Below, piece after piece: positions 55,574 to 64,000 of a DNA stretch of 64,000 nt. How positions within the stretch are numbered: position 1 is the stretch's first letter; each line of letters begins with the position of its first letter. The notes beneath the pieces were generated by a model that was not told the DNA's origin, ran no database searches, and saw only the letters and a list, made by a program, of their open reading frames with translations. The translations under genes were made by a program, and so were the position numbers. This DNA comes from Uranotaenia lowii (taxonomy: Eukaryota; Arthropoda; Insecta; Diptera; Culicidae): NCBI RefSeq assembly GCF_029784155.1, contig NC_073692.1, positions 274,331,413-274,395,412 on the forward strand, in the 5' to 3' direction.

Positions 55574-56085
55574 TTAAGTCAAATTAAAGAGTTGTGATTT
55601 TATGTAAATTGTGGTTATTAAAGTCATTTATTGTAATTAAATCGTGTGTTAAGTTTTTAAACCCGTGTGACTTATTGCTGAACGAATCCGAACATTCTGT
55701 GGCTGCCGTTAAGTGCTGTACAGTGCACAAAAAACCACTGCTCAAAATCCCCACTCGGTCGATGTTGGTGCCTGCTCCGAACCTGAGCTATCGAACCATC
55801 CAAGGATTCAGGTACCCAACAAAAAGTATATAACAAAGCAGACAAAAAACTATTTTTTTGTACTTTGAAGAGTGTTTGCAGCAAAACTGACTTTAAGTTT
55901 CATCCAATAATCTTATAGCGCATTCGTTTAGGTCCAGGTTTTCACTTGGTCACTACCAGTTTTGCACATTTTGCTGTTAATTTTTTTGTTCATGCGCCCA
56001 GTTTTGCATCAGTAGTGCCCCAGAATTGATCTGGAAATGGACGGTGAAACACTGAAATAAAAATAATAATAATAAAAAAAAATGT

Positions 56086-58075
56086 AAGCTTTTTTCCTCA
56101 GATTTGAGCTATTTTCCTCAGATTTAAGCTTTTTTCTCAGATTTGAGCTTTCATCTCCTATGCTTTCAAGGCAAAAAAGCTTAAATCTGAGGGTAAAAAG
56201 TAGAGATGTACCGAATAGTGGTATTCGGCGAACGGCCGAATACCGAATATTGACCTTTTCAACTATTCGGCCAAACGAATATTCGGCCGAATATTCGGTT
56301 GAATATTCTATTGAGTTTTTAATGAAAAAACTTTAGCGATTATTTCAATGTTTTCTATTTCTTCTATATTAACGCCCCTCATGTCGATTATTTCAAACCA
56401 GATGATATTATCGGATGATGTATAACAAGATATTTTTTAAGTAGGGATCTTTCTCATTTTTTAAAATGTCACCAATAACTGAAAAGACATCAGATGACTA
56501 GCAGCTTCTAAGGCGTTTATCCCCAAAGAGATTGCGTTCTTGATAAATCTGGGACAAAACATGTCGAAACAGGTGCCAAGCTATTTGAATTTGCTTCTTT
56601 GATATTAATTAGATGAAGGTCAAATTTGAGCAATATATCTTCAAAATAGTTGTTGAAAAGAAAGATGATTTTTAACCTTAAGCATACCATAATTTCAACC
56701 ACACTCATACACACGGTCAGGCATTCAGGACGATTTTTGAAAAAAAAAATTCAAAAAGGCAAAATTTATGTTTGTTTTGAAATTTTTGAAAAATTGTTAT
56801 TGAACACAAAATCTAAAATTTTAAATAAAAAATTATTTTATATAGCAAATAATCTGAATAAAACCGAGCAAAATTCGGGAAGTTTTAAACAATATCTGGA
56901 CATCCCGGCCAGATTTGACTTATCTGTAATGTTTACTGGATTTATGGGTAAGCTTGAATATATCCAGAAAATCTGGAATAAACTATAATCAAAGTATAAA
57001 GCGATAATTGTCAGCATTCTCCTGTACGATTGAAAGATACGCGGATTTACCTTAGATGTATTGCTGAAACCATAAGTTTTAAATGATTGTGTAGCTTTTA
57101 CAACATTACTTTTGGATATTTTACAAATTATCCAAAATCATTTGGAAAATTTTACAAGTCTGTAGTAGATATTCGGCCTATTCGGCCTATTCGGCCGAAT
57201 ACTTAGCTCAACTATTCGGTGAGCCGAATATTCGGCTTAACAGTTTTTTGCGGTATTCGGCGCCGAATATTCGGCCGACCGAATATTCGGTACATCTCTA
57301 GTAAAAAGCTTAAAAGCGAGATTCACCAACACTTAGCTAAAAGATATTGGTCACACGATACATAGACAAATCTTGTATCAATGCAGAGGTCTGTGCAGGG
57401 GTCAGGCCCCGGCAACGATACAGGATTTGTCTATGTATGACCAACATCTTTTAAATGAGTGCTGGTGAATCTCGTTTTTAAGCTTTTTTTCCTCAGATTT
57501 ATACATACAGATATAGGCACTGTCGACGAGTTATGTTCGTTTTTGTATGGTAGAGTTCAAAACTAAGCGAATTGAGAAAACGAATATGGTATAAGAATCA
57601 TATTCTCAATGTCATGTTACCTATAAGAGTGCTAATATACAGAGGCGACAAAGCATTGCTTTGGTTTGCTTCCTCACTCGAGACCTGCTCTCATTTACTC
57701 TCCATGAAAAACGCAGATCTGACATCAGCGATGCCAGATTTAAAACCGCTCAAATCCGTAGATTTGACGAATATTTCAAAATGTACTGATTTTGGGCAAA
57801 ATCAAACTTGATGCCTTATTTTTTTTTTGTCGCCAGGTAGAAGTTTCATTTATCCGCAAATCCCTTGAATTTTTTTCAATACTCCGCAGAAAATCCGTAG
57901 GAAATCCGATCCGTAGCTCCGTAGAAATTCTTAAAATCCGTAGATCTACGATCTAGATTTAAGCTTTTTTTGCCTTGAGTGCATAGGAGATGAAAGCTCA
58001 AATCTTAAAACAGCTTAAATCTGAGGAAAAAAAGCTTAAATCTGAGAGATGTGCTCCACACCACACATACAAAAC
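56086..58075. mobile_element. Foldback repeat with (cctcagatttaagctttttt) arms, carrying two insertions
   Basis: The left arm (aagcttttttcctcagattt repeats, tctcctatgctttcaaggc, gcgagattcaccaac, aaaagatattggtcac, catagacaaatc) and the right arm (reverse complement of about 57407-58060) mirror each other around 57385-57405. The left arm is interrupted by the hAT-type element at 56201-57300. The right arm is interrupted by unrelated sequence at about 57502-57956. A partial copy lies at 41366-41570. No protein is encoded. Confidence 0.75.
56201..57300. mobile_element. Non-autonomous hAT-type element, 1100 bp
   Basis: Inverted ends TAGAGATGTACCGAATA are perfect for 17 bp, and an 8-bp duplication gtaaaaag flanks the element (56193-56200 and 57301-57308). 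An 8-bp target duplication with TAGAGATG-type ends is characteristic of hAT transposons. Both subterminal regions are packed with attcggc and gccgaat words, as transposase-binding arrays often are. The interior ORFs (up to 112 codons at 56650) show no transposase motif. Confidence 0.9.
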
Positions 58076-60810
58076 TGCATCCCTGTTTTTGGTAAGTTGG
58101 TACACGCTCCTTTTTTTAAATAAAAAATTAAGTAGTTTTGGTTCAATACAGCACTTCAGTGGCAGCCCTCAACTTTGAGTTTGTCTGGGCAATCGCAAAA
58201 CTAAGTTCTGATAGGCATACTCATTAGGAAGTTCGGCAGCCGAACTCAAAATTATCCTTTTTACTTGAGGGTTGCTTATTTTCAGGGAATTAAAGGATGA
58301 TTAAATTTGTTTTGTACCCGGATGTTGCTGTTCCGGTACATTGCATTACAATTACAGACCGGTGAAAAGTTTTGACACTCCCGGTCAAAGAAAACTTGCG
58401 GATGTTACTTTCCACGGGAAGGAAATAACATCCGTGACACGGTGGACATTCCATTGTGAAGATTCAGTCTTCCGGTAATTGTTCCGGATCGACAAAAATT
58501 TGCGTCGTGTTCGTTGGTTGCTGTTCCGGTTTGAAATGAACTCGCTAAGTGTTTTCAGTCCAACAAAGAGAGTTCAATTTCTAGTTCATAAGGTCGAATT
58601 CAGCATTGCTCCCTCGCTGAAGGAAAAAAGGGATCAATTTTGAGTTCGAGGAAAAAGGGTACTTAACTTTAAGTTCATAGAATCGAACTATGTTTTGAAC
58701 CTCGGTCTAACTTAATTTTAAGTTAAAATAAAGGAGCGTGTACAGCAGATCACAACAAAACTGATGCCAAAGTGCTTTGACAAGTTGAATATCCAATAGG
58801 AATATTGTTTTTCTTGTTTTGAAGCAGTGATTTCGGATTTTAAGCACAATAATTCGAAGGTCCGTTCATATTAGTGATGATAAACTAAATAATATCCTAA
58901 TCGGTGAGAAAATCCTCATGAATTCTTGTTCCCGCGAAAAAAGCAATTTTGTCTGATGTATATCCGGCATTCTCGCAATCTGGATCTTAGTCTGGTAAGC
59001 TCTCAATGGTTCCCAAAAAAAAGAGACGATCCAAAGAATTCTCAGATGTAGAAAAGTGGTCGTAGTGAAATTCATAGCGTCAGTATGTCATACCAATGCT
59101 TTGCTTTTCTATCTTATTGAAACGCAGAAAGCAAAGCTATGCAACCCAGCAAGGGTCGTTGTACACCTCGCAAACAGAACAGAACAGAGTGCGAATCACA
59201 CTTTTATCAGTTCGGATTTCTCTGTCAGGCGTTTTAAGTCGTTCTCTCTAAAGAGAAGAGAAGGAGTTGGCCAGAAAATTGCTCTCTTTATTGAAAAACC
59301 GGGCAAGCCCCGATAAATCCTTGCAATTTTTTTTTCTGGAATTTTTATCCTTTTGGATGATTCATCCCTAAAATCCTTGCAATCTTGATTGCTTACCTAT
59401 TTATGTATTTTAAATATCAAACGCAGGTTAGGCTGATCAAATTTCGCGTTTGGCGTTTGAATTTGCCGTCTAAGAGAACGTTTGGTAACCATTTAAGCCA
59501 GTTATTTTTAAACAATTAAATTCTGTTGGCCAATTTATACCGTTTATAACATTTAATTGAAGTTTTCACAATTACACGAAGAATAGTCAGTAAAACAGCT
59601 CATCATTCAAAGCAGAAACCAAGATCTTTCCACTGAACAAAAAAAAAACAATTGGTTGGAAATAACCCATGTTCAAACAGCTTGATCAACTGTTCCGAAG
59701 TGCGTCGAATTGAGCTATTTAGTTCCGCTCGAGATCAAATATGCGAATTTTGTGCCGATGGATTAACAAAAGAGATAAGAGATAAAAATGCGAAGTGATT
59801 GAAAATAACCAAAAATGCCTGTAAAAAATAGCGTAAAATTTTCGTTTGTCAATTAAAAAACAAACAAAATAAATTTCCGGTTCCGACTTTCCGTTTTAAT
59901 AGTTCGTACTGTAAAAAACGTTGGGGAATGTACCGAAAGAAAACGCTTAGGATCCTAGGTCAGAATCCGGATGCAGGATCCGAAATCATCATCCTTAACA
60001 GCTGTGAATGGCACATGAACAAAACGAACAAGAAACGATACTACGCGAGTGGAGCAGAAGAAGGACCAAAAATTTCTCACAAGGTTTAGAAATGTGCACA
60101 CCAGGATTACCCAAAAATACATTCAAGAACTAACTGAAACCACATCAGGTACAGCATTCGGTGTAAAAATAACAGTTAAACACATTTCTAGACTGTAGAA
60201 AGTTCAAATTCCAAAGACCAGATATTTCACTCGAATAAGGACTCGTTAATCTGCTAAAAACAACAAGGAAAGTGAGAAAACAGTTTTGAAGTTTCTTAAG
60301 TTAACTGCACTGCCTTGCATGACCAACTTAAGGAAACGCTTTATGGTAAATTCCATACTTAGGGTGAAAACTAACGGTACATCCCTCAATAAATAAAGCG
60401 TAAAAGATAAAAATTAAAAATAAAATGATCCTGGACAAAGATTTTCGATGCGGATCCGAGATCATTATCCAGGGTCCGGGACCAGAGTCAATTAGAATCA
60501 ATCTAGAATCAGAATCCAATCTTAGGACTCAGAATGAGGATCAGCATCAGAATCAGAATAAAGTTTAGTCCATTTAGAAATGGGACATTTACGAATGCGT
60601 GTTTAAAGATACGTCCTATTCATTAGATAGAAATACTTTATGTAAAGGAAATGAAGGTAATCTTGTTATAATTCATGAAAAAATAAAAAAAAATATTAAG
60701 GCCGAAACAAATTTCAAATTCTTCTTTTGTCACTGGGAGTTGGAACATGGCGAGAGGGGTGGGGATGATAAAAAATAATGCGAAAAACAAATGAAAAGCA
60801 CGAAAGCTTG
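58076..60810. other. Spacer with one retroposed insert, no supported gene
   Basis: Apart from the insert at 59328-59370, I see no repeat boundary or recognisable protein. The segment 58150-58740 has recurrent ttccgg and gttcgaa words. ORFs up to 86 codons are unsupported. Confidence 0.4.
59328..59370 (-). mobile_element. ~43-bp retroposed insert, copy 3 (AGGGATGAATCATCC type)
   Basis: On the minus strand a direct repeat attgcaaggattt (59315-59327 and 59371-59383 on plus) brackets tagggatgaatcatcc, then aaaaggataaaaattcc and an A-rich tail. The tail again lies 3' next to the duplication. The start agrees with copies 1 and 2 to within one base, which is ambiguous with the duplication. Confidence 0.82.
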
Positions 60811-60864
60811 CATGCAACAAAATTGCATACTATATCATTGCATAAAATCTATAAATCAAGTATT
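60811..60864 (+). repeat. Second copy of the short repeat at 6863-6915
   Basis: gcaacaaaattgcatactat and the following tatcattg context match 6863-6915 with a few substitutions. No coding capacity. Confidence 0.55.
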
Positions 60865-60944
60865 TTTTTATCGAATAATTCTATAAAATAAAGTATATAA
60901 ACGGTACATTAATTCCCATCTTCCAATATTTGTTTTTTGGTTCA

Positions 60945-61338
60945 CAAAACCGGGGTTTTTCGTCCGCAGCTGCAAATACCTTGCCAGATCAAGCGCTTTC
61001 TTGCCAACTTATCGGCAAAAACGAATTTGAACTTGGTGGGGACATCACCCTGACCAATGGCTTTGTAAAATTTTTGCCAGGAAGCCGCCCAAAATCAGAT
61101 TTCACGATTTTTTAATCAGAACACGTCGGGTTTTTGACGTGGGTGTCCAATATTAATTTTCGCCTCGCGGCTTCCATTACGTGTAAATTTATTGGAACAA
61201 AACGAATCGTTATGAAATGTTCAGCACTGATAGAGGAAACATTTCGAAACAAAGTTCTGTCAAAACATTCCTGATCAGACTACTAGGAGCGCTATGGTAT
61301 AATAAACAAAGCGTCCAGATTTTGGATGATGCATGCTT
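60945..61338 (-). pseudogene. Mariner-type transposon remnant with internal deletion
   Basis: The right end (aagcatgcatcatccaaaat on minus, before a TA at 61339-61340) matches the copy at 44976-45317. Inward comes MEAARRKLILDTHVK, the transposase N-terminus, and then after a deletion a middle block with DVPTKFKFVFADKLARK and WQGICSCGRKT. These correspond to GDVPAKFKFVFADKF and GICSCGQKT in the copy at 35090-36065. The catalytic Asp and Glu blocks are missing. Confidence 0.75.
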
Positions 61339-61559
61339 TATGTATGTCTGTAACCCGCGCAGTCCCCCGAGAGTCGTAGAAGACTTAAAGTTTTAAGATT
61401 AAAAAAAAAATCATTTTTGGAGAAACTATCTGCGAGTTGTGTCAAAGGGTTGCGAGTGAAAATAGGGCTCTTCTTTTTAAAATAGTCAACCTTCGCAATC
61501 TTGCTGAGGGAATTTCCATCGGGTAAAAAATAAATAGAAAATATAATCTTCGTGACAAG

Positions 61560-62876
61560 ACCGTGTGAACGGGGGGGGAGGGGGGGGGGGGGTGTGTGAG
61601 GGGTTTAACCTCCTCCCCCCCCCATGGATATCTTTTCCAAGTAAAATTTTCAACGTGGTAAAGGAAAATTACTTGATCTTAAAAGGTGTTCAATAAGTGT
61701 TAACAAAAAAGTCAGAATTTTTTTCTCGCCTCCGGAAATTATCAATATATGTCGTTCACAAATTGAAACTAATTTTTGCATTCCAATCAATCTTTTGTTT
61801 TGAAACTAAAATCTTGACATACAAAAACTCTACCTCGCCTTTAGAATGAGTTTTGATTAAGAAGTGTAACCAAACAGATTCAGAATTGGTGACCAACCAT
61901 TTAAACTTCAAAATTAATACGAAAACTAATTTTTACATCAACAAGTTGGAAGCCATGTATCCCACCCACGATGGTCATCAGAATAAGCAAAACAAAATCT
62001 TGAACCTTGTATCCTCTACTTTATTACTAAAAATTTTGATTTACAAAAAATCGTCCTTATATATTCTTCAAGATCAATTCCATTCTCAATATTATTTTGT
62101 GTTTCTTGATCTTCTAAATGCTCAACATCACACTCGAAAACCTTTCGAGAAATTGCACATGGCCACAAAATTCACAAAAATTTTAAAGCTGATTTTGATT
62201 AATTTAGGTGCCCTTGATATAAGTATGGAAGAAATTTCTGCATTTTTTTGACAAAACTTTTAAACAAAAAAAATATTTTAAAATAAAGGTATTAAATCAA
62301 GACTACAAATTATTTTGAGTTCTGCGAAAAAAGTTATAGAGGTTTTCTATTTGTTAACTTTTCCAAGTTAAGTTTTAGCTTTTTTAAAGCAAAAATAGAA
62401 TCTTTTTCATCTGCGTATATTGTTTTAATTTTCAAATAAATTTATCGAATTTTCGAATCTAACTTTTTAAGTTGATTGAAATATTTTAAAAAGTTTGTTT
62501 TTTTTACTCTGAATTTTTTGTTCTGAAAACGTAATCTTGGAAGCCTTTAAATCTAATTTTTTACCACAATTTCCACCTTCTCTCTTTAAAAGGACCAAAT
62601 AATTCAATTGAAAGCGACAAATATTCAGTGCTTTAACTTTAAAACCTCCGATTGAAAATTTATAAACGTTTTATTTATTTTCATCGTATAAAATCATGCA
62701 TTTTAATCGATCATGATTTTTTGTTAATCTTTAGAAGTTCGAAAAATGATTCAAAGGAGCAACTTAATATTTATTATCTTTGTGCTTTAGATTTTTACAA
62801 CAATACTTGGATTTTTTTGTTTTTTATTTTAGTTTCTCATTGGTCACTTAACAATCTGTAATTTGCCAGTGTAATT
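61560..62876 (+). repeat. A+T-rich dispersed repeat with G-run/C-run head, copy 1
   Basis: The head reads gaccgtgtgaac followed by G runs, ggggtttaacc and a C run, then tttccaagtaaaattttc, cagaattttttctcgcc-like text and cttgacatacaaaaac. The same order appears in the next copy (62882-63900), so the two are head to tail about 1.3 kb apart. The 132-codon ORF at 61853 is not conserved in copy 2 and is probably not a gene. Confidence 0.65.
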
Positions 62877-63900
62877 GAACACAAGGCCGTGCGAACGGGG
62901 GGGGTTTTAGGGGTTTAACCCCCCCCATGAAGATTTTTTCCAAGTAAAATTTTCTTCGAAGTGATGGAAAATTATTGGATGTAAAAATGTATTTAAAAAT
63001 AAGTGTTAACAAGCAAGTCAGAAATTTTTCTCGCCTCCGGCGGAATTTATTCTTAAATCACCCTTGGCTTGAGATATTTCGATCTACGATACTATTCGAC
63101 GTTTACGAATTTAAATTCAGTACTAAATTGCAATTCAATTATTCTTTTGTATAGGAACTCAAATCTTGACATACAAAAACCCTTCAAAATAGGTTTTGAT
63201 TAAGAAGTGTAACTAAATAAGAACAGAGCTTGAAACGAACCATTTTTTATTTAAAGAAAACGTTATTTGAATACAAATGTTATGCTGATATTAAATATTC
63301 TTCATGAAACCAATTTCGACTAAATTTTATTAAGTGTTTTTTTTTTGTTTTTCTAATTGGTAATTTACAAAAAGCCACAAAATTTACATTTTTCGGAGGT
63401 GCAATAAATTAAAAAGGTAATTTAAACTTATTTCGGTACCTTGAATCTGAATATGCAATATTTCTCTCAACTTTTGTTATTAAAATGACATTTGAAAATA
63501 AGAAAAAAAGTATATGAGAAATTTCTGCAATGATTTTACAAAACTCATATCAAAAACCTATCATTCAAAACTAAAAGTTTTAATGAATTATCAACTTTCC
63601 TCAAGAATTCAAGTATTTAGTAGTTTTATGTTTTTTTTTAACTTTTTTTCATTTATCAAATTTTTATGAAGTTTTAAACTAAACTGAATTTTAGATATTT
63701 CTAAGAATACATCTTTTTGCAGGTTTCAAAAAAATTGTTAAATGAAATCAAATTTTGTTTACACTTTCTTCAGTATGTTAAAAGTACTTGTGATAATATC
63801 ATTCTATTTTTTTATTGTTGAGTTTTACATTTTTTAGATCATGCATCATTTTCATCATAATAATATACCTTAATTGGATGAAGTATGCTAAACAGAATAA
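62877..63900 (+). repeat. Same repeat, copy 2
   Basis: The head aaggccgtgcgaac, G run, ggggtttaaccccc is followed by tttttccaagtaaaatttt, ttctcgcctccgg, cttgacatacaaaaac and gttttgattaagaagtgtaac, as in copy 1. The 3' part (about 63735-63900) resembles 7190-7350. Class unknown; it may be LINE 3' UTR or a non-autonomous element. Confidence 0.65.
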
Positions 63901-64000
63901 GAATCAGATTTTTTACACAGAGGCTGATACATTTTAAAACCCCTTATCACCAAAATTCAACGGGTTAGACTAAATTTGATAAAAGATTCGAGTTCATAAC

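Larger units (their letters stand above)
55256..55821 (+). repeat. 3' LTR, 566 bp, full length
   Basis: It runs from TGTTGGAGAGCG to GGTACCCAACA with 6-bp inverted ends TGTTGG/CCAACA. It holds the 393-bp segment (55274-55666) lost from the 5' LTR. It ends immediately before the aaaag target duplication. Confidence 0.95.
48411..55826 (+). mobile_element. Nearly complete BEL/Pao LTR retrotransposon
   Basis: The element (48416-55821) is bounded by LTRs with TGTTGG..CCAACA ends and by a 5-bp target duplication aaaag (48411-48415 and 55822-55826). It contains a PBS-like site, a ~1.24-kb leader, one uninterrupted gag-pol frame and a polypurine tract. The last 155 bp of the two LTRs are identical by eye, implying recent insertion. 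The 5' LTR, however, lacks most of the region that should hold the promoter (see 48416-48622). No envelope-like ORF is present. Protein motif order gag, PR, RT, RNase H, IN is that of BEL/Pao. Confidence 0.95.

Noticed and set aside
1..64000. A CRISPR array, bacterial operon or phage region
   Set aside because: No direct-repeat/spacer structure, no clustered same-strand genes and no bacterial gene is present. The content is clearly eukaryotic mobile DNA.

Overview
The window looks like intergenic or intronic DNA from an insect nuclear genome, most likely a mosquito or a close dipteran relative. The support is indirect: a BEL/Pao retrotransposon, several DD37E (ITmD37E-like) mariner relics of a kind first described in mosquitoes, Helitron-like repeats, tRNA-derived SINEs and many TA-flanked inverted-repeat elements in an A+T-rich background. 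I could not recognise a single host protein gene, rRNA gene or functional tRNA gene. Nearly everything that can be named is a mobile element or a tandem repeat, often nested.

Left part (1-31 kb). A decayed mariner relic with an insertion is followed by an ~80-bp minisatellite (1.3-2.2 kb), a TA-flanked 954-bp inverted-repeat element (4.4-5.4 kb), a LINE C-terminal scrap (6.1 kb) and a foldback structure with tRNA-like promoter boxes in both arms (9.2-9.8 kb). Next come an exceptionally long 9-bp satellite (12.2-14.0 kb), a complete-ended but dead DD37E mariner (14217-15405), a palindromic element (20.5-21.8 kb), a nested pair of inverted-repeat elements (21957-23499 containing 22168-22821), and another inverted-repeat element (24296-26677) split by a Helitron-like insertion. 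A second copy of the 954-bp element lies in opposite orientation at 29685-30639.

Middle part (31-48 kb). A LINE with a broken reverse transcriptase is interrupted by a 261-bp inverted-repeat element. It is flanked by inverted arms of an A+T-rich minisatellite, the right arm of which holds a second DD37E mariner (34959-36227). Then come a Helitron-like element (36488-38173), a cluster of SINEs and very short retroposed inserts near 41.5-42.5 kb, and the 3' end of a Ty1/copia element (43.7-45.0 kb).

Right part (48-64 kb). The one intact large gene is the 1768-residue gag-pol polyprotein (49864-55170) of a BEL/Pao element bounded by LTRs and a perfect 5-bp target duplication. Its LTRs are identical over 155 bp, yet the 5' LTR has lost 393 bp, replaced by 35 bp copied in inverted orientation from the element's own integrase region. 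A foldback repeat with a hAT-type element (56201-57300, 8-bp target duplication) follows, then a mariner scrap and two head-to-tail copies of an A+T-rich repeat with a G-run/C-run motif.

The most interesting signals are the patched 5' LTR and a set of very short retroposed inserts (about 43-58 bp, hairpin plus A-rich tail, perfect 12-14 bp target duplications). Three of these start at the same sequence, and two sit in repeats whose other copies show the empty site.
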